A DNA stretch of 64,000 nucleotides from an uncultured Alloprevotella sp. (GCA_944320745.1 CALUIN010000001.1:1-64000), one strand, 5' to 3'; numbered from the stretch's first letter, positions 9,602-18,660 are shown. Made by a program: numbers and translations. Notes: generated by a model not told the origin, from the letters alone.

Positions 9602-10696
9602 TTACAATTCTTCAAACTGAACGCGCTGCGACCAGCCGAGGATGTTGATGCTGATGTTGACGTAGGCCAGGCGGTCGCCCTTGAGAAAGAACTCGAGCTG
9701 GTAGTCGTAGCCGCGGTCGAGGAACTCCTGCGGCGTGTAGCGATAGATGTCCTCGCTCGTGCGGAGGCGGCTGAGCAGGTTGGGCAGGTCGACGCGGATG
9801 ACTTCGATGCCGGTCTCGCGGTTGGTGACGGAAAGGATGGCATCGTCGGCGGGGTCGTCGTGGATGAGGATGCGCGAGGTCATGAAGTCGGCGTGCGCCA
9901 TCTGGCCCTGGCCCTCAATGGGATGGCCGCTGACGTCGAAGGCCGGCGTGTCGTCCAGGGTGTTCCAAGTCTGGTGGGGCGTGTAGACCACGTCGTGCGC
10001 TTCCTCGAGGGAGTTGTCCCAGCGTATCTGGTCGTTGCGGTCCACGATGTACATGTCGTAGTTGGCAATGTCCATCTTCGTGGGGTCGTCGAGCTCGCGG
10101 AGCGTCACGTTGATTTTCTTCGTGTCGCGAACCAGCGAGATGGTCTTATACGTAGGCCGGGCGTCAGAGACGGAGACTTCCTCGAGGAGCATGCCGTGCC
10201 AGAGGGTGTCGAGCGGCAGGCCGTTGTTGACCACGTCGAAGCGGTCGCCCTGCTGGAGCGTCTCGAGCTGCACGCGGAGGCTCTCCATGGACTCGCCGAC
10301 GGAAGGCTCCGTGCGAACAAAGCGGGCGCCGCGGCCCTCAAGCTGGGCATCGTAGCTTTTCTGCCCCGCGAGGACAAGGAATTTGTACGTGCCGGGCTCC
10401 AGGTTCATGTGCATCTGGTAGAGCGGCGCGGCCAAGGGGCGGTAGGTGCCGACATTGGCCTCTTCCTGCTTCGTGACGTAGCGGCCGTCTTTGTCGAAGA
10501 CGTAGACGGTAACCGCTCCGACATGGTCGGAGAACATGTCGGCACGCTGCAGGTTGTAATCATACTTGAATGACAGGTAAAGCCCGTAGGGGCAATCGTC
10601 CATGTCTTCGTGCATCTGCGAGCAGGACGTGGAGAGCCCTCCGGCAAAAAGGGCCAGGCAAAGCCACGTCAGCCATTTAGGAAAAGAATATTTCAT
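9602..10696 (-). CDS. FimB/Mfa2 family fimbrial anchor lipoprotein
   Basis: The 364-residue protein has a signal peptide with lipobox STSC (Cys25), followed by the conserved start of the FimB/Mfa2 family (DDCPYG, then LSFKYDYN). Next comes a beta domain with VTVYVFDKDG and a second half ending FFLKGD, then INILGW. Mfa2 and FimB anchor the pilus base in the outer membrane and limit fibre length. It follows the major fimbrillin gene after a 336-base gap rich in hairpins and precedes a second fimbrillin by 18 nt, which fits an anchor made in smaller amounts than the shaft protein. Confidence 0.85.
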   Translation of the reverse strand: MKYSFPKWLTWLCLALFAGGLSTSCSQMHEDMDDCPYGLYLSFKYDYNLQRADMFSDHVGAVTVYVFDKDGRYVTKQEEANVGTYRPLAAPLYQMHMNLEPGTYKFLVLAGQKSYDAQLEGRGARFVRTEPSVGESMESLRVQLETLQQGDRFDVVNNGLPLDTLWHGMLLEEVSVSDARPTYKTISLVRDTKKINVTLRELDDPTKMDIANYDMYIVDRNDQIRWDNSLEEAHDVVYTPHQTWNTLDDTPAFDVSGHPIEGQGQMAHADFMTSRILIHDDPADDAILSVTNRETGIEVIRVDLPNLLSRLRTSEDIYRYTPQEFLDRGYDYQLEFFLKGDRLAYVNISINILGWSQRVQFEEL

Positions 10697-11032
10697 AGGA
10701 CTAAACTTTTTGTTCGTATCTCGATTCCTCGCCAGGATGCAGGCTGGGCCTGCGGGACTACGATACGGCGGACGCGCCGCTCGTGCGGGTTTGTATTATT
10801 AATTATGGTGTAGGGCTGCGCCCTGTTGAGTTTTCGATTTTTGAGGGTGTGTCCGGCCTTTCCGGCCGTAGTATCACCGTTTCCGCCGCTCTTCTTTGCG
10901 CCGCGGCGGGCGACGCCTCCCGGTCGCCGGGAGCTGCCGGGGCCGTGCCCCGCTTCGGTTCTTTGAAAAGGAATGGAGCGGCGGCGTTTCCGCCGCTCCT
11001 TCCTGTGAAAGCATGTGTATCGTCTGTAACGC
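10697..11032 (-). other. Hairpin-rich spacer inside the fimbrial operon
   Basis: This 336-base non-coding gap separates the major fimbrillin gene from the anchor gene. Read on the minus strand it holds, in order, a perfect 10-bp hairpin (10975-10999, annotated as terminator), a 6-bp GC hairpin (10939-10953, CGGGGC/GCCCCG) and a 7-bp hairpin (about 10919-10935, CTCCCGG/CCGGGAG). All other junctions in this operon are 15-37 nt, so this gap stands out as a point for attenuation or mRNA processing. No gene is seen. Confidence 0.6.
10975..10999 (-). terminator. Hairpin after the major fimbrillin gene, partial terminator or attenuator
   Basis: There is a perfect 10-bp stem (10975-10984 with 10990-10999, GGAGCGGCGG/CCGCCGCTCC) and a 5-nt loop. 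On the minus strand it is followed by ATTCCTTTTC. It begins 34 nt after the stop codon of the 582-aa fimbrillin. It probably stops most transcripts so that the shaft protein is made in excess over the downstream subunits. Confidence 0.65.
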
Positions 11033-12781
11033 TTAAAGTTCTACGCTCTGCGAGCGGACTGCCCAAGAGAGAACGTTGATTTCGACAGCAATGTAGGACT
11101 GCGTCGGGTCGTCCGGCGTCGTAATCTCGGGAACCTCGGAATAACCGATGTTGGAGATACCGGTCACGTTGACCTTATACCAGTTGTTACGGAGCACACC
11201 GTAACGGCCGAGCCAGTTGTTGGCTGCATCCTGGCCGGGATAAGCCGTCGTTCCGTTTTGGGTCCAAGGCGTCTGGTCGTCGCCAAAGTGCTTAACAAGA
11301 ACAGGATAATAGGCCACGCCGCCAGCATAGCAGTTAATCTTGAGTCCGGTAGCATTCGAGAGACCGGCCTTGTAGGCAGCGCCGTCGGCCTGCAGTGCAG
11401 CAGGAACCGCATCACCGACAAACTTGCCGGCAAAGTCATCAGAGTAAGTAACGCCTGTTACCGCCCATTCACCGGCACCGGTCTGGCTGTAAGTAACAGA
11501 TGCTATATCGGATTCGTTGAAGGTCTGCTCGCCATCGGCATTCTCCGTGAGCGCGGCTTTCACTGCGGAGGTGTTCAGGAAGGCCTCCTTCACAGCCTTG
11601 TCAACATTTTCCTTATCGTAAACCGTACCTGTCGTACCGTTAAGAGTAAAGAAATCGGAACCGTCGCCCAACGTTGCGGCTACGACGACAGTCGTCGTAT
11701 AATTCTGCATCATTTGAGCCACGTCGAACGTGTTCTCCAGGCAGTAAGCGACACCGCCTACCTCGTTCAGATCGCCCGCACTGGGATTGGCGTCGTACCA
11801 AGGAGAATAGAGACCAACCTGCGTAGCGCCGTAGTTCGGGTCCTGAGCCCAATAAGTACGGTAGCCGGCGCCAGTCTTCACTTCGCTTGTGCCAATGAAA
11901 CGGAAGCCGTTAGCGCCGTTCTGGTAGCCCCACCATGCGTCTGCCGTATTCGTGTTACGGACGAGGTAGGATGTCGTGTTCGTGTTGTTCAGTACCCAAC
12001 CGTTGATAGTCCACGCCATGGCGCCTTCCTCGGCGCCCAGCGTACCGGTCGTAGCATTAGCCGTAAGCTCTACCTTGGCTACGGCGCGCTCTACGTACAC
12101 TTCAGCAGCAGGGTTGGAAGCAGCCTCCTTTTCCGTGGACCAGACCTTTCCGTCCAACGAAGCCAACGTGCTCACCGTACCGTCCCAGCTTGCCACGCCT
12201 ACCTTGCTGGCCAACGGGGCGTTCATCATGAGGAAACCGTTGTCGCCGCCGGCGATGCTGGTGACATCACCATTGGCCATAGTCATAGTCTTCTCCTTGA
12301 GGTCTGCGAACGTGCCGGCAAAGGGCGTGCCGCCGATGCTCACAGTGTGATCCTCGCCAACGGTCAGGACACCATCGGGATTGAGGACAACGAGCGCGTA
12401 GAGGTTGTTGGCGGGGGCCTGGTCGATGGCCTGTACCAGCTCTACGGTTGACGTGATCTGTTCGGAGGGGTCGTCCGAGAATGTCGGCAGGGTCAACGTA
12501 TAGCCGCCGTTGAGCGTAGCTTCTGCCTCGCTGTTACCGCCAAAAACGAGCAGGACAGCTTTCTTCACGTCGTACTCCTCGGGCGTACCGTCCTCGAACT
12601 GGTCGTTGGCACGGAAGGCCGTGCTTTTCTCCTGCGGCAGGTTGATGGCCAGGCTGACATAGCCCTTGCCGTCAGCGTTCCACTGAGGACCATTGCCCTC
12701 TGGAGCGAGCACATCGTCGCTGGAGCAAGCTGCCAGCGCAAGGGCCATAGCAGCTGCCGGAATAAAATAAATTTTTTTCAT
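11033..12781 (-). CDS. Mfa1-type major fimbrillin
   Basis: The 582-residue lipoprotein has lipobox LAAC (Cys19) followed by SSDD, the normal start of a Bacteroidales fimbrillin. The N-terminal region has the VLLVFGG strand and the C-terminus has YGVLRNNWYKVNVTGIS and EINVLSWAVRSQSVEL, as in Mfa1 family major subunits. It is less GC-rich in feel than its neighbours and is the first fimbrillin in the operon, followed by an attenuator-like hairpin, so it is the best candidate for the shaft subunit. Subunits of this class are exported as lipoproteins, cut at the surface and polymerised by strand exchange into type V pili used in adhesion and biofilm. Confidence 0.85.
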   Translation of the reverse strand: MKKIYFIPAAAMALALAACSSDDVLAPEGNGPQWNADGKGYVSLAINLPQEKSTAFRANDQFEDGTPEEYDVKKAVLLVFGGNSEAEATLNGGYTLTLPTFSDDPSEQITSTVELVQAIDQAPANNLYALVVLNPDGVLTVGEDHTVSIGGTPFAGTFADLKEKTMTMANGDVTSIAGGDNGFLMMNAPLASKVGVASWDGTVSTLASLDGKVWSTEKEAASNPAAEVYVERAVAKVELTANATTGTLGAEEGAMAWTINGWVLNNTNTTSYLVRNTNTADAWWGYQNGANGFRFIGTSEVKTGAGYRTYWAQDPNYGATQVGLYSPWYDANPSAGDLNEVGGVAYCLENTFDVAQMMQNYTTTVVVAATLGDGSDFFTLNGTTGTVYDKENVDKAVKEAFLNTSAVKAALTENADGEQTFNESDIASVTYSQTGAGEWAVTGVTYSDDFAGKFVGDAVPAALQADGAAYKAGLSNATGLKINCYAGGVAYYPVLVKHFGDDQTPWTQNGTTAYPGQDAANNWLGRYGVLRNNWYKVNVTGISNIGYSEVPEITTPDDPTQSYIAVEINVLSWAVRSQSVEL

Positions 12782-12811
12782 CGTGTAAGTGATTAATAAA
12801 ACATTTGTGGA

Positions 12812-14224
12812 TTAGAAATTGTCTAAGTTCTTGAGGTTGTCGGCGGCTTCGAGCAGCCCGGCATCGGCGGCCTGACGGAAGTAAGCACGGGCCTCGTCGA
12901 TGCGGCCCTCCTGCATGGCCAGCACACCGCGGGCATTATTGGCCTGAGGCGTCGTGCCGGCCTTGTCCAGGTAACGGCGCGCTGCATCGTAGTCCTTCTG
13001 GGACAGGGCGGTGCAGGCCGCGTTGAGGTTGGCCGTCGGGTCGTTGGGGAACATGCGTACCGCTATCTGGAACACTTCGTTGAACTCGGGGCTGCCCGTC
13101 TCGTAAGTCTGTGCCACGAGATACATCTCTTCCAGAGAAAGCTGCTGCGGCTTGGTATGGAGCAGAGCTTTAGCTTCCTCCACACTGAAGGGCCGTACGC
13201 TGTAGCTGATGACGTAGTCGGAGTGACGCAGCGCGGGGTACCACGTGTCGAGCATGAAGCGATAGTCCTCGGGGTATGTGCTCTTTATCTTCCATTCCCT
13301 GGGGTCGGGCTCAAGGCTCACATCGTCGATGAGGGCGAGGATTTCCTTGCCGTGAGCGAGGTTACCTTCCGCGACGCGCTGGCGCAGGCCGTCCCAGTCC
13401 TCAGGCGTAGAGGTGACGTGGAAGAGGCTGTTGTCGAGATTGACGAGCTGGCGCACGTAGTCCGTCAGCGTACGGGCACGGTTCTCGGCGAGCCAGGTGT
13501 TGTGCTCGTAAGTACCCTCGGGCGAGGCGTATCCGTGAATCTCGATGCCGGTGATGCTGGTGTTCTTGTCCTCCTTCACCACGTTGATGGTCTGGATGAT
13601 TTTCTGCAGCTCGGCAGGGTTGTTGCGGTAGTCGGGGTGCAGCTCTATGCGGTCAACGGGGAAGTCAATATAAGCCTGTCCGGAAAGCTCGCGGGCCTTG
13701 ACTGCCTCAGCCTGCGGACGGATGAAGGCGTAGAGCGGAGTGCGCAGACGGCGCACGACGGTGCGGCTCTGGTCGAGCAGGTCACCGCATCCGCAGAGGT
13801 CCTCGTAGATGGCCACATCGGCGTTCTTCATCCAGTCCTCGTAGGGCACGACGGCGGCGTAGCGCACGGTCTGCGGCTCGTTGTTCTTGCGGCGCACCAC
13901 TGTGGCCTGCTCGTCGTACTGCTTATAGTCGTTGCGCTCGAACATGATCTGCTGCTTCCGCCCATTGATCACGACGGGCTGCAGGAAGCGCTCCTGGCCG
14001 TCGCCGCGCACCACGGGGGTGAATACGAAACGGATGTTGGAGGGCATGTCGAGGGAGTCAAGCACGAGGTCCATGTTGACAACCAGGTTGTTGTCCGTGT
14101 GCTCTACCGTCGTGTTCCGCACCGCCACCTGGCGGGCAGCCAGTTGGGCTGTCGCCTTGTCCTGGGCGCTGGCAGCCCCGGCAAGGGCGGCGCAGAGAGC
14201 GAATATCATATATTTCTGATTCAT
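12812..14224 (-). CDS. DUF3868 / OmpA-like / TPR protein of the fimbrial operon
   Basis: The 470-residue protein starts with a signal peptide (to about SAQ21), then has an N-terminal DUF3868-type domain (about 25-165). An OmpA-like peptidoglycan-binding domain follows (about 180-300; IHGYASPEG and NRARTLTDYV match its signature). The C-terminal part (about 370-470) is TPR-like, with NARGVLAMQEGRIDEARAYF. DUF3575 and DUF3868 genes are regularly found upstream of fimbrillin genes in Bacteroidales. It lies 30 nt upstream of the major fimbrillin. It probably sits in the outer membrane or periplasm and couples the pilus system to the cell wall; the exact role is unknown. Confidence 0.8.
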   Translation of the reverse strand: MNQKYMIFALCAALAGAASAQDKATAQLAARQVAVRNTTVEHTDNNLVVNMDLVLDSLDMPSNIRFVFTPVVRGDGQERFLQPVVINGRKQQIMFERNDYKQYDEQATVVRRKNNEPQTVRYAAVVPYEDWMKNADVAIYEDLCGCGDLLDQSRTVVRRLRTPLYAFIRPQAEAVKARELSGQAYIDFPVDRIELHPDYRNNPAELQKIIQTINVVKEDKNTSITGIEIHGYASPEGTYEHNTWLAENRARTLTDYVRQLVNLDNSLFHVTSTPEDWDGLRQRVAEGNLAHGKEILALIDDVSLEPDPREWKIKSTYPEDYRFMLDTWYPALRHSDYVISYSVRPFSVEEAKALLHTKPQQLSLEEMYLVAQTYETGSPEFNEVFQIAVRMFPNDPTANLNAACTALSQKDYDAARRYLDKAGTTPQANNARGVLAMQEGRIDEARAYFRQAADAGLLEAADNLKNLDNF

Positions 14225-14245
14225 ATCTTCCTCCTGTTGTGTTGA

Positions 14246-14818
14246 TTAGAAAATGTAAAGAAAGCTCAGCGCGGCCTTTGTCGGTCCGAAGTAGTTCTTG
14301 TGGCCGGAGCCGAGCCGCTCGCCGCAGACGCCGCAGCCGTAGCGGTCGAACTTGAAGTGGTCGTAGCCGATGCCGATGGAGGCTTCAAAGTTCCAGTGCT
14401 TGGACATGGGCACCTGGTAGCCGACGGTCACACCGCCACCGATGTACCATCCTTCGTAGCGCTTGTCCTTGAGCTGGTCGAAGAGTCCGAAGGGAAGGTC
14501 GATTTCTCCCACGTTGAACTCGCCACCCATGGCATGCACACCGAGAAACAGGCCGTTGAAGCTCTGGCAGAACCAATAGCGGTATTCCGGCTGAAGCACC
14601 CAGTGGCGCAGACTCTTGCGCTCAGAAAACTTCCACGGGTTGTAGCCGTAGAAGAGCTGGACGGAGTGCTTCTTCCCGAACGACATCTCGGCGCCGAGGT
14701 TCGGCGTTGCCGTAGCCCAGTAAAGTGCGTTGGTCTTCAACGCGAATTTCTGGGCATGGAGCGAGAACGAAGCCAGCCCCAGGAGCATGAATGTCAGTAA
14801 TGCTAATCTCCTTTTCAT
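14246..14818 (-). CDS. DUF3575 outer-membrane protein, first gene of the fimbrial operon
   Basis: The 190-residue protein has a signal peptide (MKRRLALLTF start, cleavage near HAQ) and then the DUF3575 pattern: LKTNALYWATATPNLGAEM, a KHSVQLFYGYNPW strand, YRYWFC, and repeated amphipathic beta strands (GWYIGGGVTVGYQ, SIGIGYDHF) ending in aromatic LYIF, as in small outer-membrane barrels. The reading frame is open further upstream, but the start at 14818 is chosen because it gives the signal peptide. It is followed after 21 nt by the DUF3868 gene. This pair heads many fimbrillin operons. Confidence 0.8.
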   Translation of the reverse strand: MKRRLALLTFMLLGLASFSLHAQKFALKTNALYWATATPNLGAEMSFGKKHSVQLFYGYNPWKFSERKSLRHWVLQPEYRYWFCQSFNGLFLGVHAMGGEFNVGEIDLPFGLFDQLKDKRYEGWYIGGGVTVGYQVPMSKHWNFEASIGIGYDHFKFDRYGCGVCGERLGSGHKNYFGPTKAALSFLYIF

Positions 14819-15189
14819 AATATGCTTGTTGTTATAATCTTTCGCACCCCGGGAATGCCGCGACCCGCCGCGCGCCGGCACGGACGAATCATAGCCCGCT
14901 GAAAAAGAACAGCTGTTGCCTAGTAAACATACACGACACAACATCACCACCGTAATGCCTACGCGTCGGATTTTCCAAGCGCGGCCGTTCCAGCTAAAGG
15001 GGTAACCGGACCGCCACATTGTTATTCCTACCTGGGCCGCCGGTCAATTTCCCGAAATTTCATCTCTTTTTGTTTCTCGTATCCTTCGCCGCGTTGCCCC
15101 GCGGCAGGGACTGCCTTCATCGCTTGAAGCGCAGGGGGATAGGGGTTTACATACTTTATCTATTTTACCCCCCCCGTTAACATTCGTTG

Positions 15190-15221
15190 CAAAAATACTC
15201 ACTTTAAGTTTCACCCGCAAG
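15190..15221 (-). promoter_or_regulatory. Putative promoter of the fimbrial operon
   Basis: On the minus strand a -7 box TATTTTTG (15190-15197) is preceded, after a 20-nt spacer, by CTTG (consensus TTTG). This fits the Bacteroidota housekeeping sigma pattern. It is the best match in the divergent region but lies about 370 nt from the first start codon. Confidence 0.5.
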
Positions 15222-15455
15222 TCTCTTCATGAATTTAACACAAAATCCGATGCGAATTATCTGTAGCCCCATTATTCAGCACAAAAATTGCTAAAAGCGG
15301 AATTATCGAAAGCCGAGAAACGGGCACAGGGCCATGCGGGCGCGGCGCTCCATATATAAATAAAGGTGTGCAGCCACGACTGCGGAGAAACCGGCCGCGC
15401 CGGGCGGGGCAGGCATTTTTTCGGCCGCACGGGCAGCCGTTTCGCAATAAATCCG

Positions 15456-15463
15456 TACCTTTG
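15456..15463 (+). promoter_or_regulatory. -7 promoter box for the carboxynorspermidine dehydrogenase - bcp - recA genes
   Basis: TACCTTTG is a perfect TAnnTTTG box, 51 nt before the start codon at 15515. No good TTTG box was found at the expected -33 distance. Confidence 0.6.
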
Positions 15464-15514
15464 CTGCACGACTGTCAAGCGACAGGATTTCAAAACCTCA
15501 ACGAATCTATCATC

Positions 15515-16708
15515 ATGGGTAAAGTTATCATTATCGGCGCCGGGGGCGTAGCCACCGTGGCCGCACACAAAGTAGCCAAGAATACGGACGTGTTCAGCGA
15601 AATCATGATAGCCAGCCGCACGCAGTCGAAGTGCGACGCCATCGTGAAAGCCATAGGCCGCCCGGACATCCGCACGGCACAAGTGGATGCCGACGATGTA
15701 GAGCAGCTTGTGCGTCTGTTCAACGAGTTCCGCCCCGACCTGGTCATGAACCTCGCCCTGCCCTACCAGGACCTGACCATCATGGAAGCCTGCCTGCGCT
15801 GCGGCTGCTCCTACCTGGACACGGCCAACTACGAGCCGAAGGACGAGGCCCACTTTGAATACTCCTGGCAGTGGGCCTTCAAGGAGCGCTTCGAGCAGGC
15901 GGGACTGACGGCCATCCTCGGCTGCGGCTTCGACCCGGGCGTGACGAGCGTGTTCACCGCCTATGCGGCCAAGCACCACTTCGATGAAATCCAGTACCTG
16001 GACATCGTGGACTGCAACGCCGGCGACCACCACAAGGCCTTCGCCACGAACTTCAATCCCGAAATCAACATCCGCGAGATCACGCAGAAAGGCCTCTACT
16101 GGGAGGACGGAAAATGGATAGAGACGGAGCCGCTCTCCATCCACAAGCCCCTCACCTACCCCAACATCGGCCCGCGCGAGAGCTACCTGCTCCACCACGA
16201 AGAGCTGGAGAGCCTCGTGAAGAACTACCCCACCATCCGCCGCGCACGCTTCTGGATGACCTTCGGGCAGGAATACCTGACCCACCTGCGCGTCATCCAG
16301 GACATCGGCATGGCCAGCATCAAGCCCATCAACTACGAGGGGAAAGAAATCGTACCGCTGCAGTTCCTCAAGGCCGTACTGCCCAACCCGCAGGACCTGG
16401 GCGAAAACTACACCGGCGAGACGAGCATCGGCTGCCGCATACGCGGACTGAAGGACGGCAAGGAGCGCACGTACTACGTCTACAACAACTGCTCGCACCA
16501 CGATGCCTACGTCGAGACGGGCATGCAGGGCGTCAGCTACACCACAGGCGTCCCCGCCTGCATCGGAGCGCGCATGTTCATGCTGGGCCTCTGGAAGCGC
16601 CCGGGCGTATGGAACGTGGAGGAGTTCGACCCCGATCCCTTCATGGCCGAACTGAACCGTCAGGGCCTGCCCTGGCACGAAGTGTTCGATGGCGACCTGG
16701 AGCTCTGA
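15515..16708 (+). CDS. Saccharopine dehydrogenase family protein, probable carboxynorspermidine dehydrogenase
   Basis: The 397-residue enzyme begins MGKVIIIGAGGVATVAAHK, a Rossmann NAD(P)H fold (GAGGVA at 8-13). It also has NLALPYQDLTIMEAC, CSYLDTANYEP and GCGFDPGVTSVF, all typical of the carboxynorspermidine dehydrogenase branch of the saccharopine dehydrogenase family. That enzyme reductively joins aspartate semialdehyde to a diamine on the way to (nor)spermidine. The frame is open upstream, but the ATG at 15515 starts exactly at the Rossmann motif. The order of this gene, bcp and recA is, to my knowledge, conserved in Bacteroidales. Polyamine substrate is inferred from the family. Confidence 0.85.
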   Translation: MGKVIIIGAGGVATVAAHKVAKNTDVFSEIMIASRTQSKCDAIVKAIGRPDIRTAQVDADDVEQLVRLFNEFRPDLVMNLALPYQDLTIMEACLRCGCSYLDTANYEPKDEAHFEYSWQWAFKERFEQAGLTAILGCGFDPGVTSVFTAYAAKHHFDEIQYLDIVDCNAGDHHKAFATNFNPEINIREITQKGLYWEDGKWIETEPLSIHKPLTYPNIGPRESYLLHHEELESLVKNYPTIRRARFWMTFGQEYLTHLRVIQDIGMASIKPINYEGKEIVPLQFLKAVLPNPQDLGENYTGETSIGCRIRGLKDGKERTYYVYNNCSHHDAYVETGMQGVSYTTGVPACIGARMFMLGLWKRPGVWNVEEFDPDPFMAELNRQGLPWHEVFDGDLEL

Positions 16709-16751
16709 AACGCCGCCGCAACGCGACCCTAACCCTAACGTATACAGACAA

Positions 16752-17246
16752 ATGGAAACCGGAGAATACATCCCCGAACTGCTGGGCACCGACGAGTCCG
16801 GCCGCGAACTGCGGCGGGACGACTTTGCCGGCCGTCCCTTCGTGCTTTACTTCTACCCGAAGGACAACACGCCCGGCTGCACGGCCGAGGCCTGCAGTCT
16901 GCGCGACCACTATGAGGCGCTGCGCGCCGCCGGGTGGGACGTAGTCGGCGTGAGCGCCGACAGCGCGCGCTCCCATCAGGGCTTCATCGCCCGCCACGGC
17001 CTGCCCTTCCGCCTCATCGCGGACACGGAGCACCACCTCTCGGAAGCCATGGGCACATGGGTGGAAAAGCGCATGTGCGGCCGCACCTACATGGGCATGG
17101 CCCGCACCACGTTTCTCGTAGGGCCGGACGGCCGCGTGCTGCGCGTCTACGGCCCCAAGCAAATCAAGACCAAGACACACGGCGAGCAGCTGCTCCACGA
17201 CCTGCAGGCCGCTGCCGGCGGCGACCCCGCCGCTCCGCAGCGCTGA
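16752..17246 (+). CDS. bcp: Thioredoxin-dependent thiol peroxidase (peroxiredoxin BCP/PrxQ type)
   Basis: The 164-residue peroxiredoxin reduces H2O2 and organic peroxides with electrons from thioredoxin. The active-site region reads YFYPKDNTPGCTAEACSLRD, with peroxidatic Cys43 and resolving Cys48 five residues later, the BCP/PrxQ arrangement. VVGVSAD and FLVGPDGRVLRVY are further family features. The frame is open to 16689, but the ATG at 16752 gives the usual length and start. It lies 43 nt after the dehydrogenase gene and 33 nt before recA. Confidence 0.92.
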   Translation: METGEYIPELLGTDESGRELRRDDFAGRPFVLYFYPKDNTPGCTAEACSLRDHYEALRAAGWDVVGVSADSARSHQGFIARHGLPFRLIADTEHHLSEAMGTWVEKRMCGRTYMGMARTTFLVGPDGRVLRVYGPKQIKTKTHGEQLLHDLQAAAGGDPAAPQR

Positions 17247-17279
17247 CCGCCGCGCCCTACGACCCCTGACAACATCAAT

Positions 17280-18302
17280 ATGGCAAAGAAAGAAGAAGAA
17301 CAGACTACCGCCGTAAGCGAGAAGCTCAAGGCGCTCCAGGCCGCCATGGCCAAAATAGAAAAGGACTTCGGCAAGGGTTCCATCATGAAGCTCGGAGACG
17401 AGCAGGTGGAAAACGTTGAAGTCATCCCCACGGGTAGCATCTCCCTCAACGCCGCCCTCGGCGTAGGCGGCTACCCCAAAGGCCGAATCATCGAGATCTA
17501 TGGCCCCGAAAGCTCGGGTAAGACGACACTGGCCATCCACGCCATTGCCGAAGCGCAGAAGGCGGGCGGCATCGCAGCCTTCATCGACGCCGAGCACGCC
17601 TTCGACCGCTTCTACGCCGCCAAGCTGGGCGTGAACGTGGACGAACTGCTCATCTCCCAGCCCGACAACGGCGAACAGGCCCTCGAGATAGCCGACCAGC
17701 TCATCCGCTCCTCCGCCATCGACATCATCGTCATCGACTCCGTGGCCGCACTCACCCCCAAAGCCGAGATTGAGGGCGACATGGGCGACAACAAGGTGGG
17801 CCTCCAGGCCCGCCTCATGAGCCAGGCACTGCGCAAGCTCACGTCCACCATCAGCAAGACCAACACCACCTGCATTTTCATCAACCAGCTGCGCGAGAAG
17901 ATTGGCGTCATGTTCGGCAACCCGGAGACCACCACGGGCGGCAACGCGCTCAAATTCTACGCCAGCGTCCGCCTCGACATCCGCCGCGTCTCGACCATCA
18001 AGGACGGCGACCAGCCCATCGGCAACCAGGTGCGCGTCAAGGTGGTAAAGAACAAGGTGGCTCCACCCTTCCGCAAGGCCGAGTTTGAAATCACCTTCGG
18101 CGAAGGCATCTCCCACATCGGCGAAATCGTGGACCTCGGCACAGAGCTCGGCATCCTCAAGAAGAGCGGCTCGTGGTTCAGCTACGGCGAAACCCGCCTC
18201 GGTCAGGGACGCGACGCCGTGAAGCGCGTCATCCAGGACAACCCCGAGCTGTGCGAGGAGCTGGAAGTAAAAATCATGGAAGCCCTGCGCGAGGAGCCTT
18301 GA
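17280..18302 (+). CDS. recA: Recombinase RecA
   Basis: The 340-residue protein is full-length RecA, the ATP-dependent strand-exchange protein of homologous recombination and inducer of the DNA damage response. Visible features are Walker A GPESSGKT (75-82), the DAEHAFD segment, Walker [13 protein letters not shown], the loop region with [33 protein letters not shown] and [16 protein letters not shown]. The C-terminal tail is short and acidic. It begins 33 nt after bcp with an A-rich, not Shine-Dalgarno, leader, normal for this phylum. No SOS box was recognised. Confidence 0.97.
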   Translation: MAKKEEEQTTAVSEKLKALQAAMAKIEKDFGKGSIMKLGDEQVENVEVIPTGSISLNAALGVGGYPKGRIIEIYGPESSGKTTLAIHAIAEAQKAGGIAAFIDAEHAFDRFYAAKLGVNVDELLISQPDNGEQALEIADQLIRSSAIDIIVIDSVAALTPKAEIEGDMGDNKVGLQARLMSQALRKLTSTISKTNTTCIFINQLREKIGVMFGNPETTTGGNALKFYASVRLDIRRVSTIKDGDQPIGNQVRVKVVKNKVAPPFRKAEFEITFGEGISHIGEIVDLGTELGILKKSGSWFSYGETRLGQGRDAVKRVIQDNPELCEELEVKIMEALREEP

Positions 18303-18354
18303 CCCGCGGCACGCCCGCAGGCTGAAAAGAGAACCGACAGTCAAGCGTAAGAGT

Positions 18355-18660
18355 ATGAAAATGAAGAAGCATGTCCTGTGTCTGGCGGCCGCACTGGCCC
18401 TTGCCGGATGCGGAAAGGGCAGCGCCGACGCGCAATACGTGGACCTGATCCACGAAGCCACGGAAGCCGTGCGCGAAGCGCCGACCGCCCAAGCCGCCCA
18501 GGAGGAAGGCGACAAGTACGACAGGCAGTTCGCCGACTTCGAGAAGGAACACGCCGACGAACTGCAGGAACTGAAAAGCGACGGGGAAGCCATCGCACGC
18601 ATACAGGAGGCCATGCGGCAATACATGCTGACCCGCATAGCCCGCGCCGAAGCGGACTGA
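18355..18660 (+). CDS. Small lipoprotein of unknown function
   Basis: The 101-residue product has a signal peptide and lipobox LAGC (Cys19), then a charged, alanine- and glutamate-rich helical region (about 25-100) likely to form a coiled coil. Two in-frame starts (18355 and 18361) are possible; both keep the signal peptide. It follows recA by 52 nt and is itself followed by a perfect 25-bp hairpin. I recognise no family. Small helical lipoproteins of this kind are common in Bacteroidales genomes, and no function can be assigned. Confidence 0.65.
   Translation: MKMKKHVLCLAAALALAGCGKGSADAQYVDLIHEATEAVREAPTAQAAQEEGDKYDRQFADFEKEHADELQELKSDGEAIARIQEAMRQYMLTRIARAEAD

Larger units (their letters stand above)
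14819..15514. other. Divergent intergenic region with long fimbrial leader
   Basis: About 700 bases separate the fimbrial operon (minus) from the carboxynorspermidine dehydrogenase gene (plus). The best minus-strand -7 box is at 15190-15197, which would give the fimbrial mRNA a leader of about 365 nt. The stretch 15160-15300 is clearly more AT-rich than the rest. I looked for flanking inverted repeats that would suggest an invertible promoter and saw none. No gene is supported here. Confidence 0.5.

Noticed and set aside
14819..15019. 67-residue N-terminal extension of the DUF3575 protein
   Set aside because: It would hide the signal peptide that starts at 14818.
14819..15514. Invertible (phase-variable) promoter for the fimbriae
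   Set aside because: No convincing pair of inverted repeats flanking the promoter was found by eye, and no recombinase gene is nearby.
16724..16740. Telomere-like CCCTAACCCTAACG between two genes
   Set aside because: Only two units; a chance match in a short gap.
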